A stretch of DNA of 64,000 bases. Origin: Bog-159 sp050008575 (GTDB lineage: Bacteria; Acidobacteriota; Terriglobia; Bryobacterales; Bryobacteraceae). The notes under the pieces are model-generated. The model ran no database searches. It worked only from the letters and a program-made list of their open reading frames with translations, and was not told the origin of the DNA. Shown here piece after piece: positions 7,192 to 15,735 of the stretch. The first letter of the stretch is position 1. Each line of letters starts with the position of its first letter. A program made the position numbers and the translations under genes. The stretch is from positions 10,541 through 74,540 of the forward strand of contig JBEKMJ010000036.1 of the NCBI GenBank assembly GCA_050008575.1, read 5' to 3'.

Positions 7192-8640
7192 CTATGGCTG
7201 CGGATCGCCGTGGTGGCTCCACTCCGGCCCCTTGAATCTCTTCCGCACCACCGCCACATACAACAAGCCCAAGCCAACCAACAGCCCCGCCAGCGTCTTC
7301 CCCGCCAACTCATTCGGCGGCATCGCCAGCACCACGCAAATAAACGCCGAAAACGCGACCGCCACCACGTTCAGCGGCCCGCCGAAACGGCCCAGGCTCC
7401 AGACGGCGTGGCTGGGCCAATCCGACCCCATCCGCCGCGCCCGCCACGCCAGCGCGATCGGAATCGTATAAGCCAGATACAGCGCTACAGTGCTGAGCGA
7501 AGTGACGACCGGCACCGCCTTGGTCCACAGCATTGCGGCCATGGACGCCCCCACGATCAGCCAGATGGCCGGCGCGGGCGTGCCGTGGCGTGGGCTAACC
7601 CAGCGCACCTGCTCCGCCAGCGGCGTGCCATGGTCGCGGGCCAGCGAATACAACGCACGGGACGCCGAAGTGATGCACGCCACGCCGCAGAACCACATCG
7701 CCATGGACGCCAGCGCTGCCATAGCGTTGCCCGCCTTCGCTCCCAGCCCCTGTTGCAGGATCGCGATCACCGCCGGAATCTGGTTGCCTTGTGCGTCCTT
7801 TGCCGCCAGCACCGCGGGAATACTATGTATGGCCAGCGTCAGCGCCAATAACAGGAAATAACCCGCCGCGCCCGAAACCGCGACTGACAGCACGATGCCC
7901 CAGGGCGCCCGCCGCCGCGGGTCGCGCGTCTCCTCCGCCATGTGCGCCGAGGCGTCGAAGCCGGTGTAAGTCCACTGCGCCTGCAGCAGCCCCAGAATGA
8001 ATGCCCACCAATAAGGCGACCGCCCGTTGCCGTTCACCGCTTGAAACAAAAATGGCACGGGCTGTTTCGGCGCGAGAAAGAAGAGCGCCAGCACCACCGC
8101 GGCCACGCCGGCGATATGCACCGTCACGCTGAAGTCGTTTAAGATCGCCACCAGGCGAATGCCGTAGTGGTTCAGAAGTCCCTGCGTCAACAGGATGAAC
8201 GCGAACATGGCGAACAGGTTGAAAGCCGTGGATGGCACGTTCAGAAACGGCAGAATAAACTGCGCGCAACTGTAGTTGATGCCCGCCTGCGCGGCGATCA
8301 GTCCCAGAATATTCAACCAGGCCACCAGCCAGCCCCAGCCCTTGCCGCCCAAGTCGGCCGCCCAATGATAGGTGGCCCCGGCGGTCGGATAGGCCGAACA
8401 CAGCTCGGCCATGCTGGCGGCCACCGCCAATGTGAAGACCGTAGCCAGCGGCCATCCCAACGTCATCTCCAGCGGGCCGCCCATTTCCAGGCCGTAGCCG
8501 AACAGGGTGACCGCTCCGGTCAAAATCGAAATGATGGAAAATGAAATGGCGAAGTTGGAGAACCCGCCCATGCCGCGGAACAGCTCCTGGGCGTATCCGA
8601 AGCGGCCCAGATCGGCGCGATCCTGTTCCGGGAAAGACAT
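7192..8640 (-). CDS. APC superfamily amino-acid permease
   Basis: A 482-residue integral membrane protein with about 12 hydrophobic segments. The first holds GGFSNFAISFSIISILTG and the next AELCSAYPTAGATYHWAA, the consensus of amino-acid/GABA/choline-type APC permeases. TYTGFDASAHMAEET in the middle is the conserved helix 6 region of this family. It probably imports an amino acid or amine by proton symport; the substrate cannot be read from sequence. It starts 12 bases after the frataxin-like gene, so they share a transcript. Its stop touches the GNAT toxin stop on the other strand. Confidence 0.88.
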   Translation of the reverse strand: MSFPEQDRADLGRFGYAQELFRGMGGFSNFAISFSIISILTGAVTLFGYGLEMGGPLEMTLGWPLATVFTLAVAASMAELCSAYPTAGATYHWAADLGGKGWGWLVAWLNILGLIAAQAGINYSCAQFILPFLNVPSTAFNLFAMFAFILLTQGLLNHYGIRLVAILNDFSVTVHIAGVAAVVLALFFLAPKQPVPFLFQAVNGNGRSPYWWAFILGLLQAQWTYTGFDASAHMAEETRDPRRRAPWGIVLSVAVSGAAGYFLLLALTLAIHSIPAVLAAKDAQGNQIPAVIAILQQGLGAKAGNAMAALASMAMWFCGVACITSASRALYSLARDHGTPLAEQVRWVSPRHGTPAPAIWLIVGASMAAMLWTKAVPVVTSLSTVALYLAYTIPIALAWRARRMGSDWPSHAVWSLGRFGGPLNVVAVAFSAFICVVLAMPPNELAGKTLAGLLVGLGLLYVAVVRKRFKGPEWSHHGDPQP

Positions 8641-8652
8641 CGCGCGCGGCGG

Positions 8653-8982
8653 CTAGAGTTCCACGTCCTTCTTCAGGTGCTTGCTGATGGCCTGCTCCAC
8701 CAATTCCTTCAAGGTCTGGCCGGTCTCGGTGTGGACGAAAGTGTTCTCCACGATATCCCAATCCAGCTTGTAGCCGCGGGCCCCCAGCGTCGCCTTGATT
8801 TGCCCTGTGGCAGCTTCCGGCACGACCGTGAATTTGCCGGGCGGACGGTCGAAGGAGATGGTGATTGCGCCGCCATGCAGACTGGACTGGAAACCATAAT
8901 CGTCACCCGCCAGGACCAGGTCGCCCTGCAGGGCTGTCAGTGTTTCGTGAGTGTGCTTCTTGAACTCGTGTTCTTCGATCAT
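8653..8982 (-). CDS. cyaY: Frataxin-like iron donor protein (CyaY-like)
   Basis: A 109-residue protein of frataxin length. It has an acidic N-terminal helix (EEHEFKKHTHETL), a strand region with HGGAITISFD, a hydrophobic sheet region, and a closing helix (LKELVEQAISKHL). Bacterial CyaY binds iron on the acidic helix and modulates IscS in iron-sulfur cluster assembly. The conserved Trp seen in many frataxins corresponds plausibly to LDWDIV. The resemblance is moderate and a small unrelated alpha/beta protein remains possible. The gene lies first in a pair with the permease. Confidence 0.55.
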   Translation of the reverse strand: MIEEHEFKKHTHETLTALQGDLVLAGDDYGFQSSLHGGAITISFDRPPGKFTVVPEAATGQIKATLGARGYKLDWDIVENTFVHTETGQTLKELVEQAISKHLKKDVEL

Positions 8983-9052
8983 GCGATTCTCCGCTGCGGC
9001 CCCGAGATTCGTTCGATTGCGTACTTACCACCGTAGCATTCCAATATCGCAA

Positions 9053-9098
9053 GTGGGGCAGACCTCCAGGTCTGCGCGGGTTCTCCGGAACCCGCTCT
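9053..9098 (+). repeat. Family A palindromic element
   Basis: Starts GTGGGGCAG, then the hairpins CAGACCTCCAGGTCTG and GCGGGTTCTCCGGAACCCGC. It lies 71 bases upstream of the frataxin-like gene's start and borders the dead ADOP gene on its 5' side. Confidence 0.8.
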
Positions 9099-9170
9099 TC
9101 CGCTCGCTGTGTCCGCTGGCGAACGGCGCCGCCTGAATTCGGACAACCGGCCATCCCATGCCGCCGCATT

Positions 9171-9648
9171 TTTGACAGATTGCGGTGGACCGCCAAGTGG
9201 ATCATCCGCCTCACGCGCTTCACCATCCGTCAGCTCCGCAAGAGCCCCGGCTTCGCACTCACAATTATTCCGACCCTGGCCTAGGCATCGGCGCGACCAC
9301 CGCCATCTTCAGCCTGTTGAACGCGGTGCTGCTGCGGCCCCTGCCGTTTCCCGATGAGGAGCGCCTGGTGTGGATGCGGCAAGCCGACATCGAGCCTGGC
9401 GTGCCCGCAGCCACCTCACATCCAGTATGGCCTCCTACCATAACGGCCGGGTCACATTCACCAGCCGCGGAGAGCCGCAAACGCTCGACGCACCCGTTGT
9501 CTCGGCGGAGTTCTTCCGCGTACTCGGAGTGCGCCCTCTCCTGGGCCGCGATTTCCAGGCAGCCGGCGAGCGTCCCGGCGCCCGCGTCGCCGTTCTGAGC
9601 TACGCGTTATGGCAGTCCGCGTTCGGCGCAGTGCTGCGCGATAGTTAA
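9171..9648 (+). pseudogene. Decayed N-terminal part of a second ADOP-type permease
   Basis: Three reading frames in succession carry consecutive parts of an ADOP permease. Frame 1 (to a TAG at 9282) has WIIRLTRFTIRQLRKSPGF. Frame 2 has LGIGATTAIFSLLNAVLLRP and ERLVWMRQAD. Frame 3 from about 9418 has SMASYHNGRVTF, VVSAEFFRVLGVRPLLGRDF and VLSYALWQSAFG. A segment is missing between frames 2 and 3. The relic ends abruptly where a family A hairpin element begins at 9649; the remaining two thirds of a normal gene are gone. It is related to, but not a copy of, the intact ADOP gene at 2110-4788. Confidence 0.8.
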
Positions 9649-9743
9649 GTGGGGCAGGACTCCAGTCCTGCGGCGGGTCTCCAGACCCGCCCCTCGGCAG
9701 GCCCGGCGTGGACGCCGCCCGCAGGACTGGAGTCCTGGCCCAC
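9649..9743 (+). repeat. Family A palindromic element (full copy, inverted termini)
   Basis: It begins GTGGGGCAGGACTCCAGTCC and ends with its near complement (GGACTGGAGTCC, then TGGCCCAC). Between lie two further hairpins: GCGGGTCTCCAGACCCGC and GGCGTGGACGCC. It lies 32 bases before the start of the thioredoxin-fold gene, which may place its promoter inside or just after the element. Confidence 0.85.
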
Positions 9744-9775
9744 TAACCCTGTTACTATGACGGGCAGAGGTTCCT

Positions 9776-10996
9776 ATGTTGCGCCTTACTATATACGGCG
9801 CGGCCTTCACCTGTCTCTGCGCCGCCGCACAGGGGCAAGAATTCAGCGTCACCAAGCTCGTCCGCGATGTGGCGCAAAAGGCCGAAAGCGCCACGCAATA
9901 CGAGTTCGAAGGCGATCTTATGCTAGGCCGGCAGCGCGGTTCCACTCCGGGTGTAGTGGTCGCGCAAGCCAAAGTGCACCTGGCCGCCGGCCCCGGCGGT
10001 AAGTCGCTGCTACGCGTCGATGCGCCCGATAAAGGCGAATATCTGTCGATCTCCGACGGCCAGAAGAGTTGGGCCTATGTGCCCAAGCTCAAACAGTATA
10101 CCGAGGAGGAATCTAGCGTGCGTGCGGACGGTGACGATGCGGACGACGATTCCGCCGCCAGATCCGCCGCCGCTGCCGACGTCGAAAGCGACCCGGCGGA
10201 AATATACGCGCGCCAGGTGCTTCCCATCCTGGCGCGCCTCTATAAGACCGCCGCATCGGTCTCGCGCGCCGGCCAAGCCGAGGTGAAGTTCGAAAAGAAG
10301 AAACAGAAATGGCCCGTGGTGCAGGTGGTGACCAAGAGAGACGCGCAGCAAGGCAGCAGTATGACCTCGCTGACCGTCGATCCGGAGACCATGAACATCG
10401 GCCGCCTGGTGTGGACCAATCTGACTTACCCGAATGGCCAGAAGTCAGTAGTGCAATTGACGGTTGACTTCCACAGCTTTCAAATCGGCGCGGCCGTGCC
10501 CGATTCCACTTTTGCTTTCGAGCCTCCCAAGAACGCCAAGCTGGTGGAAGTGCTTCCGATCCCCGGCCAAACGGGATCGGCCCTGCTTAACCATCCCGCG
10601 CCCGATTTCGAGTTGAAGACGCTGGATGGCGACCGCATCCGCCTGCAAGACCTGCGCGGAAAACCCGTGCTGCTGACCTTTTTCGCGAGTTGGTGCGGCC
10701 CCTGCCGCCGCGAGTTGCCGAGTGTGGTGAAGCTGCACGAAGAGTTTAAGGACAAAGGTCTGCAGGTGTTCGGGGTCAACGACGAGGGCAAGGGAACCGC
10801 GCGCCACTTCGCGGAAAAGGCCGGCCTGACATTCGCCGTTCTGGACGATTCCAGCGCCAAGGCGCATCGCCTGTACCGCGTGCGAGCCATTCCCGCCGCG
10901 TTCCTGATCGACAGGGATGGCAAGGTCGTGCGCTACCTGCGCGGCGGGCGGGATTACGATTCTCTCCGTTCAGCGCTCAAAGTAGTCGGCATGTAG
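9776..10996 (+). CDS. Secreted LolA/DUF2092-like protein fused to a TlpA-type thioredoxin domain
   Basis: A 406-residue exported protein. A signal peptide (MLRLTIYGAAFTCLCAAAQG) precedes a domain of about 240 residues that resembles outer-membrane lipoprotein-sorting or DUF2092 proteins (GEYLSISDGQKSWAYVPKL, strands ending FAFEPPKNAK). From about residue 270 an AhpC/TSA-redoxin domain follows: APDFELKTLDG, then FFASWCGPCRREL with Cys307 and Cys310, then RAIPAAFLIDRDGK with the cis-Pro. TlpA-like domains reduce periplasmic disulfides, often for cytochrome c maturation. The front domain may bind lipid. An acidic, Ala-rich linker is present near residues 118-140. Confidence 0.82.
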   Translation: MLRLTIYGAAFTCLCAAAQGQEFSVTKLVRDVAQKAESATQYEFEGDLMLGRQRGSTPGVVVAQAKVHLAAGPGGKSLLRVDAPDKGEYLSISDGQKSWAYVPKLKQYTEEESSVRADGDDADDDSAARSAAAADVESDPAEIYARQVLPILARLYKTAASVSRAGQAEVKFEKKKQKWPVVQVVTKRDAQQGSSMTSLTVDPETMNIGRLVWTNLTYPNGQKSVVQLTVDFHSFQIGAAVPDSTFAFEPPKNAKLVEVLPIPGQTGSALLNHPAPDFELKTLDGDRIRLQDLRGKPVLLTFFASWCGPCRRELPSVVKLHEEFKDKGLQVFGVNDEGKGTARHFAEKAGLTFAVLDDSSAKAHRLYRVRAIPAAFLIDRDGKVVRYLRGGRDYDSLRSALKVVGM

Positions 10997-11001
10997 TGCC
11001 T

Positions 11002-11044
11002 GGAGGGCGGGCAATTCTGCCCGCAGCCGGCTTTCAGCCGGCTC
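11002..11044 (+). repeat. Family B double-hairpin repeat
   Basis: GGAGGGCGGGC then AATTCTGCCCGC then AGCCGGCTTTCAGCCGGCT: two adjacent hairpins, 6 bases after the stop of the thioredoxin-fold gene and 14 bases before the converging amylase stop. The same 42-base unit recurs at 16823 and 30242. It may serve as a bidirectional transcription end, although no T-tract follows. Confidence 0.8.
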
Positions 11045-11057
11045 GCTTCACCCCACC

Positions 11058-12395
11058 CTACCGATTCCTTCTAAAAATCCGGAATCCCCAAGCATCCAGC
11101 GCCAGCGACGGCAGCGCCGATGCCCGTGGCGTCTCCACGCCCGGTGTGACATCGGTGAAGCCGGACGTGAAACCTGCCGCCCCGCCATCCACCAGCCCCA
11201 GAAACGGCTGATTCGAAAAGTTGATCGCCATCAGAAATTCCTCGCCACCGCCCCTCCGCAGATACGTCACAATGCGCGCGTCGTCGGAATTGCGCAGCCA
11301 CTCCGTCTCGCCCTGCTGCAGCGCCGGATGCGCGCGGCGCAGCGCGATCATGCCGGTATAGAAGCGTGGAAACTCCGGACGGCGTTCGACAATCTTCCAG
11401 AACACCGGCAGTTTCTCGAACAGCGCCGGCGCGCCGGATTCGCTAGTGTCGCCCGCTTCCATGCCCTCGTAGAGCAGCGGCACCCCATCCAGCGTGAACA
11501 TGAACGCCGAAGCCGCCAACGCGCCGCCCTTGCCAAACCGCACGATGGCGCGTTCTTCGTCGTGATCGTCGGAGATGCGCATGTGCAGCGCGCCTTTGGG
11601 ATATTGCGCGCGCTCCTCTTCCCACGCCGCACGCAGCTCGCGGGCCGGCGCGCCCTTGCTGAAGATCCCGGCCAGCGTGCTGTGCAGCGGCCAGGCGTAA
11701 TCCAGGTCGAAAGCTTTGGCCATCAGCAATGGATCGTGCCATTCCGCCAGCATCAGAACGCCGGGCTTCAGCTTGTCCAATTCGGCGCGTGCGCTCTCCC
11801 AGAAGCTCACCGGCACCATGCCCGCGGCATCGCAGCGGAACCCGTCCAGATCGAAATCGCGAATCCAGTAGCGCAGCATGTCGATCATGTAGGCGCGCAG
11901 CTTCGGATTGGAGTAATCGAGCGCCGCCACGTCCTCCCAATCGGGCACCGGCGGAATAATCTGTCCCGCGGCATTGTGTTTGTAGAATTCGGGCGTCTGC
12001 ATCATCACGCTGTCCCAGGCGGTGTGGTTGGCCACGATATCGACGATCACCCGCATGTGGCGCCGATGTGCCTCGGACACCAGCCGCTTCAAGTCGTCCT
12101 TGGCGCCATAGTCGGGGTCGATGGCGTAGTAGTCGCGCACCGAATACGGGCTGCCGAAGGTGCCTTTGCGCTTCACATGGCCAATAGGATGGATAGGCAT
12201 AAGCCATACCACGTCCACCCCAAGCTGTTGCAGGCGGTCCAGGCCCGCGGTCACTCCGTTCAAGTCTCCCGCCGCCGAAAAGTCGCGCGGAAAGACCTCG
12301 TAGATTACAGCGCCAGGTAGCCATGCGGGAGGAGCCGGCGCTGCGATGGCAGCGAGACAAAGGGCGATCGGCAGTGCCCAGAACGATTTCGTCAT
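11058..12395 (-). CDS. GH13 alpha-amylase family glycosidase, secreted
   Basis: A 445-residue exported enzyme: signal peptide (first 20 residues), then a catalytic barrel with VIYEVFPRDFS, VVWLMPIHPIG, VDIVANHT, DGFRCDAA (nucleophile Asp189), MLAEWHD (acid/base Glu218) and ISDDHDE (Asp279), followed by a short C-terminal beta domain. These are the four GH13 regions in order. It acts on alpha-glucans or related oligosaccharides outside the cytoplasm; the exact bond specificity is not readable. The short length and absence of accessory domains suggest a maltodextrin-type enzyme. It is divergent from the sensor kinase, with 81 bases between the starts. Confidence 0.9.
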   Translation of the reverse strand: MTKSFWALPIALCLAAIAAPAPPAWLPGAVIYEVFPRDFSAAGDLNGVTAGLDRLQQLGVDVVWLMPIHPIGHVKRKGTFGSPYSVRDYYAIDPDYGAKDDLKRLVSEAHRRHMRVIVDIVANHTAWDSVMMQTPEFYKHNAAGQIIPPVPDWEDVAALDYSNPKLRAYMIDMLRYWIRDFDLDGFRCDAAGMVPVSFWESARAELDKLKPGVLMLAEWHDPLLMAKAFDLDYAWPLHSTLAGIFSKGAPARELRAAWEEERAQYPKGALHMRISDDHDEERAIVRFGKGGALAASAFMFTLDGVPLLYEGMEAGDTSESGAPALFEKLPVFWKIVERRPEFPRFYTGMIALRRAHPALQQGETEWLRNSDDARIVTYLRRGGGEEFLMAINFSNQPFLGLVDGGAAGFTSGFTDVTPGVETPRASALPSLALDAWGFRIFRRNR

Positions 12396-12463
12396 CGAGA
12401 CTATCGTAGCGCCGCGTACCCACGCTGGGCCACGCTCGGTAACATGTCGCGGCTCAGTACGCT

Positions 12464-12469
12464 TAGACT
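12464..12469 (+). promoter_or_regulatory. -10-like hexamer TAGACT, 7 bases before start codon
   Basis: Placed to begin transcription at about the ATG of the sensor kinase, so the mRNA may be leaderless. No Shine-Dalgarno sequence is seen. It is one of six similar cases in the window. Confidence 0.4.
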
Positions 12470-12476
12470 ATAGTGG

Positions 12477-15400
12477 ATGCGCGCGATTCTCCTGGCGGCC
12501 ATGGCCGTGCCGCTGTGCCTCGAAAGCGAAGTGCTGCCGATCCGTTCTTACACAACGGCGGACGGGCTGGCATCCGACCACATCAACTGCGTTGTCCCCG
12601 ACTCCCGCGGGTTTGTCTGGTTCTGCACACCTGAAGGACTGTCCCGGTTCGATGGTTACCGCATAGTCAATTTTGACACCGCCGATGGGCTCCCGGACCG
12701 GTCTGTAGATGCCTTTCTGGAGACGCGCGCCGGCACCTACTTCGTTGGCACGGATCGCGGTCTTACGGAATTTCGTTCGAGCGCGGCCGGCGGCAGATTC
12801 ATCGCTTACCGGAACCCGGCCAACGGCTTTGACAAGCCGATCTACCCGCTACGGCAGTCTACATCCGGCGGGATCTGGTGCGGAACCCGCGGAGGACTTT
12901 TCGAAGTATTGAGTGGCGGCAGGTTTCGTCGTCAACCATTGCCTGGGCCGGAGCGTACCCACGTCACGGACGTACTTGAGGTGGGCGGCAGTTTGTGGGT
13001 GGCCACGATTGACGGGATCGCAGTCTTCGGCAAGGAAGGCGCGGCGCAACGCATCACGAAGGAGACCGGCTTGCCGAATAATTGGGTGAATGCGCTGCTG
13101 ATGGACAGGGTAGGCAGACTGTGGGCGGGAACGCGGGATGGGCTGGTGCTACTGCGCGATGGAGGCGCGGGCGGCAGGTGTGGCGTCCAGCGGGTCTACA
13201 CAAAGAAAGACGGGCTGCCAGCGAACGATGTGATGGCGCTGGCCGAGGGGCCGGATGGCGCCGTCTGGATGGGGACCGCGGTTGGAATCAGCCGGCTGAT
13301 TCCAGGCACCGGGGATGCAGTGTTCCAGAATCTGACCCGCAGCCAGGGACTCACCGATCGCCAGATCGTCGCGCTGGCCGCGGACCCGGCAGGGAACATG
13401 TGGGCCGGAACGGAGGGCGGCGGGGTAATGAAGATTGGGTCCGCCGGATTTATCACATTTCGCGAACAAGATGGGCTCGCGACCGATCGCGTGTTTTCGG
13501 TTTTTGGGGATCGCACGGGCACGGTTCTGGCGGTCACCCAGTCGGCAACTCAGTCGGGGCGGGCAGTCGCTATTTTCGACGGAGTCAATAAGTTCCGCAC
13601 CGTCGGTCCCACGGTAGTTGGCGATAACCCAGGCTGGGGACAGAACCAAATCCTCCTGCAGAGCCGCACGGGCGAGTGGTGGGCGGCCACCCACGGAGGG
13701 CTTTGCCGGTTCGCGCCGACGAGCGCGGCGGGCCTGGAAGGGAGGCAGCCGAAGGCCTGTTACGCGCCGGATCTTAACGTGTTTCGCGTTTTCGAGGATT
13801 CGAACGGCCGTATCTGGGCCTCGGGGCAAATCGGATCGGCGAACCGCCTACTGCGATGGGATCCGGCCCGGAAGACAATCTCCCGGTTGGAAGACGGTCC
13901 GAAGGGGCATCAGTTGGTCAGCGCTTTTGCCGAGGACCACGATGGCAACATCTGGATGGGTTTATGGGGCACCGACGGCGGCGAACTATTCCGTTACGAT
14001 GGTCGGCATTTCACCGCGTTTAAGTTTCCGGATGGAGGGCCGGCTACGATCTTCGCGCTGCTCGTCGACCACCTTGGCCGTTTGTGGATCGCTTCCGACG
14101 GCGCCGGGCTCGGATTGCTGGAGAACCCCGGCCGGGCGCCGTTCCATCCGCGGAAGTATGACACCGTGAGCGGACTGGCAAGCAACCAGGTCATGGCAAT
14201 CGTGGAGGACAATACCGGGCGCATCTACGCCGGCACCGGGAAGGGCGTGGATCGTTTGGATCCCATCACGGGCCGCATCAAGCATTTCTCCGCTGCCGAC
14301 GGGTTGCCGCATGGAGAAATAACGTCGGCGTTCCGCGACGGTTCCGGCTACCTCTGGTTCGCCACGACGCAAGGCTTGTCGAGGCTTACGCCTGCTGCGG
14401 AGCGGCCCCCTACGATCCCATCCGTGCTGATTACAGACCTGGAAACCGGGGGCCGGCGCTATCCGGTGTCGCAAGCTGGAGAAGCGCTCCTTCGGCCGCC
14501 GAAATTAGATCCGTCGCGGAATCAGCTGCAGGCCACGTTCGCAGGCTTTAACAACGAGCCGGGCGATAGCCTCTCGTACCGGTACACGCTGGAAGGAACG
14601 GATAAGACCTGGCATGCCACACGCGAGCACACGGTCAACTACGCGGCGCTGGAACCCGGCGGGTACCGGTTCCTGGTGAAGGCGGTGAATTCCGAAGATC
14701 AGGCGAGCGCGTCTCCCGCGGAAATCGACTTCGTGGTTCTGCCGCCGTTCTGGAGGCGCTGGTGGTTTGAAGGTCTGGCGCTGGCGGCCTTGGCGGGCTT
14801 GGTCTGGGCGGCGCACCGCTATCGCGTGGGGCAAGCCGTCAAGCTGGAGCGCATGCGGACGGCGATTGCGACCGATTTGCACGACGATATCGGCGCGAGC
14901 CTCTCGCAGATTGCGGTCTTGAGCGAAGTGGCCCGCGTACACGAGAATCTGGGACAACTGCAAGCCAACGACCGGTTGGACCGCGTGGCTACACTGGCCC
15001 GCGAGTTGGCCGATTCGATGAGCGATGTGGTCTGGTCGATCCGCGCAGAACCGGAAGGCGTGGACTCCCTGATCCGGCGCATGCGCGAGTTCGCCATCGA
15101 TCTGCTGGAGTCGCAGGCCATCGCCTTCGAGTTGCGCGCGCCGGAGAAGAGCCCGCATTTGCAATTGAGCCTGCAAGCCCGGCGGCAACTCCTGCTCATC
15201 TTCAAAGAATGCGTTCACAATGCCGCCCGTCACTCGCGCGCCACCGCGGTGGTGGCCGATTTCGAAGTGGCTGGCCAGGAAATCCTGCTCCGCGTGCGGG
15301 ACAACGGCCGCGGGATCGACGACGCCGGCGGCGCGCAAGGAAGGAATGGCGGCAACGGCATCCAGAGCATGCAGCGGCGCGCCGAGAGCCTGGGTGGCCG

Positions 15401-15491
15401 TATGCAGTGGTCCGCCAGCCCGGGCGGCGGATGCACGGTAGAGGCGCATCTGCCGGTCCGGCACAGCGCTTTTGGAAAGCCCGGCCTGTAA
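12477..15491 (+). CDS. Hybrid-propeller sensor histidine kinase (two-component, HisKA_3)
   Basis: A 1004-residue sensor. A short signal sequence is followed by about 640 residues of two-component-propeller repeats (W-x-G-T-x-x-G-L units such as LWAGTRDGLVLL, MWAGTEGGGVMKI, IYAGTGKGVDRL), which fold as paired seven-blade beta-propellers in the periplasm. A Y_Y_Y beta-sandwich spans about 680-755, one membrane helix about 759-782, then the dimerisation helix with phospho-acceptor His802 in DLHDDIGASLSQIA, and an HATPase domain with DNGRGID and GGNGIQSM. Family relatives sense carbohydrates or other extracellular polymers. A NarL-type regulator lies 1.4 kb downstream and is the likely partner. 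Confidence 0.93.
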   Translation: MRAILLAAMAVPLCLESEVLPIRSYTTADGLASDHINCVVPDSRGFVWFCTPEGLSRFDGYRIVNFDTADGLPDRSVDAFLETRAGTYFVGTDRGLTEFRSSAAGGRFIAYRNPANGFDKPIYPLRQSTSGGIWCGTRGGLFEVLSGGRFRRQPLPGPERTHVTDVLEVGGSLWVATIDGIAVFGKEGAAQRITKETGLPNNWVNALLMDRVGRLWAGTRDGLVLLRDGGAGGRCGVQRVYTKKDGLPANDVMALAEGPDGAVWMGTAVGISRLIPGTGDAVFQNLTRSQGLTDRQIVALAADPAGNMWAGTEGGGVMKIGSAGFITFREQDGLATDRVFSVFGDRTGTVLAVTQSATQSGRAVAIFDGVNKFRTVGPTVVGDNPGWGQNQILLQSRTGEWWAATHGGLCRFAPTSAAGLEGRQPKACYAPDLNVFRVFEDSNGRIWASGQIGSANRLLRWDPARKTISRLEDGPKGHQLVSAFAEDHDGNIWMGLWGTDGGELFRYDGRHFTAFKFPDGGPATIFALLVDHLGRLWIASDGAGLGLLENPGRAPFHPRKYDTVSGLASNQVMAIVEDNTGRIYAGTGKGVDRLDPITGRIKHFSAADGLPHGEITSAFRDGSGYLWFATTQGLSRLTPAAERPPTIPSVLITDLETGGRRYPVSQAGEALLRPPKLDPSRNQLQATFAGFNNEPGDSLSYRYTLEGTDKTWHATREHTVNYAALEPGGYRFLVKAVNSEDQASASPAEIDFVVLPPFWRRWWFEGLALAALAGLVWAAHRYRVGQAVKLERMRTAIATDLHDDIGASLSQIAVLSEVARVHENLGQLQANDRLDRVATLARELADSMSDVVWSIRAEPEGVDSLIRRMREFAIDLLESQAIAFELRAPEKSPHLQLSLQARRQLLLIFKECVHNAARHSRATAVVADFEVAGQEILLRVRDNGRGIDDAGGAQGRNGGNGIQSMQRRAESLGGRMQWSASPGGGCTVEAHLPVRHSAFGKPGL

Positions 15492-15735
15492 CCCCCCTTG
15501 CCCCCCTGCATGTTCGTGTAGGTTCAGTCGGGCGGTGCGCGCGTGTTCTCAGGCGGATGGACCCCAGCGACTTGCGCCGTGGCGAGGCACTTAATAAGTT
15601 GCCGGCGCGCCAGGGGCCCGGCTGGAACTATCGGCACATACCTGCAAGTATATGCGGCTTGTATGCGCAGCCTTATGCGGTCATAGTTAGCTGAGAGCGG
15701 AAATGAGCCGCTCACTAACAAAAATGGAGATGCTT

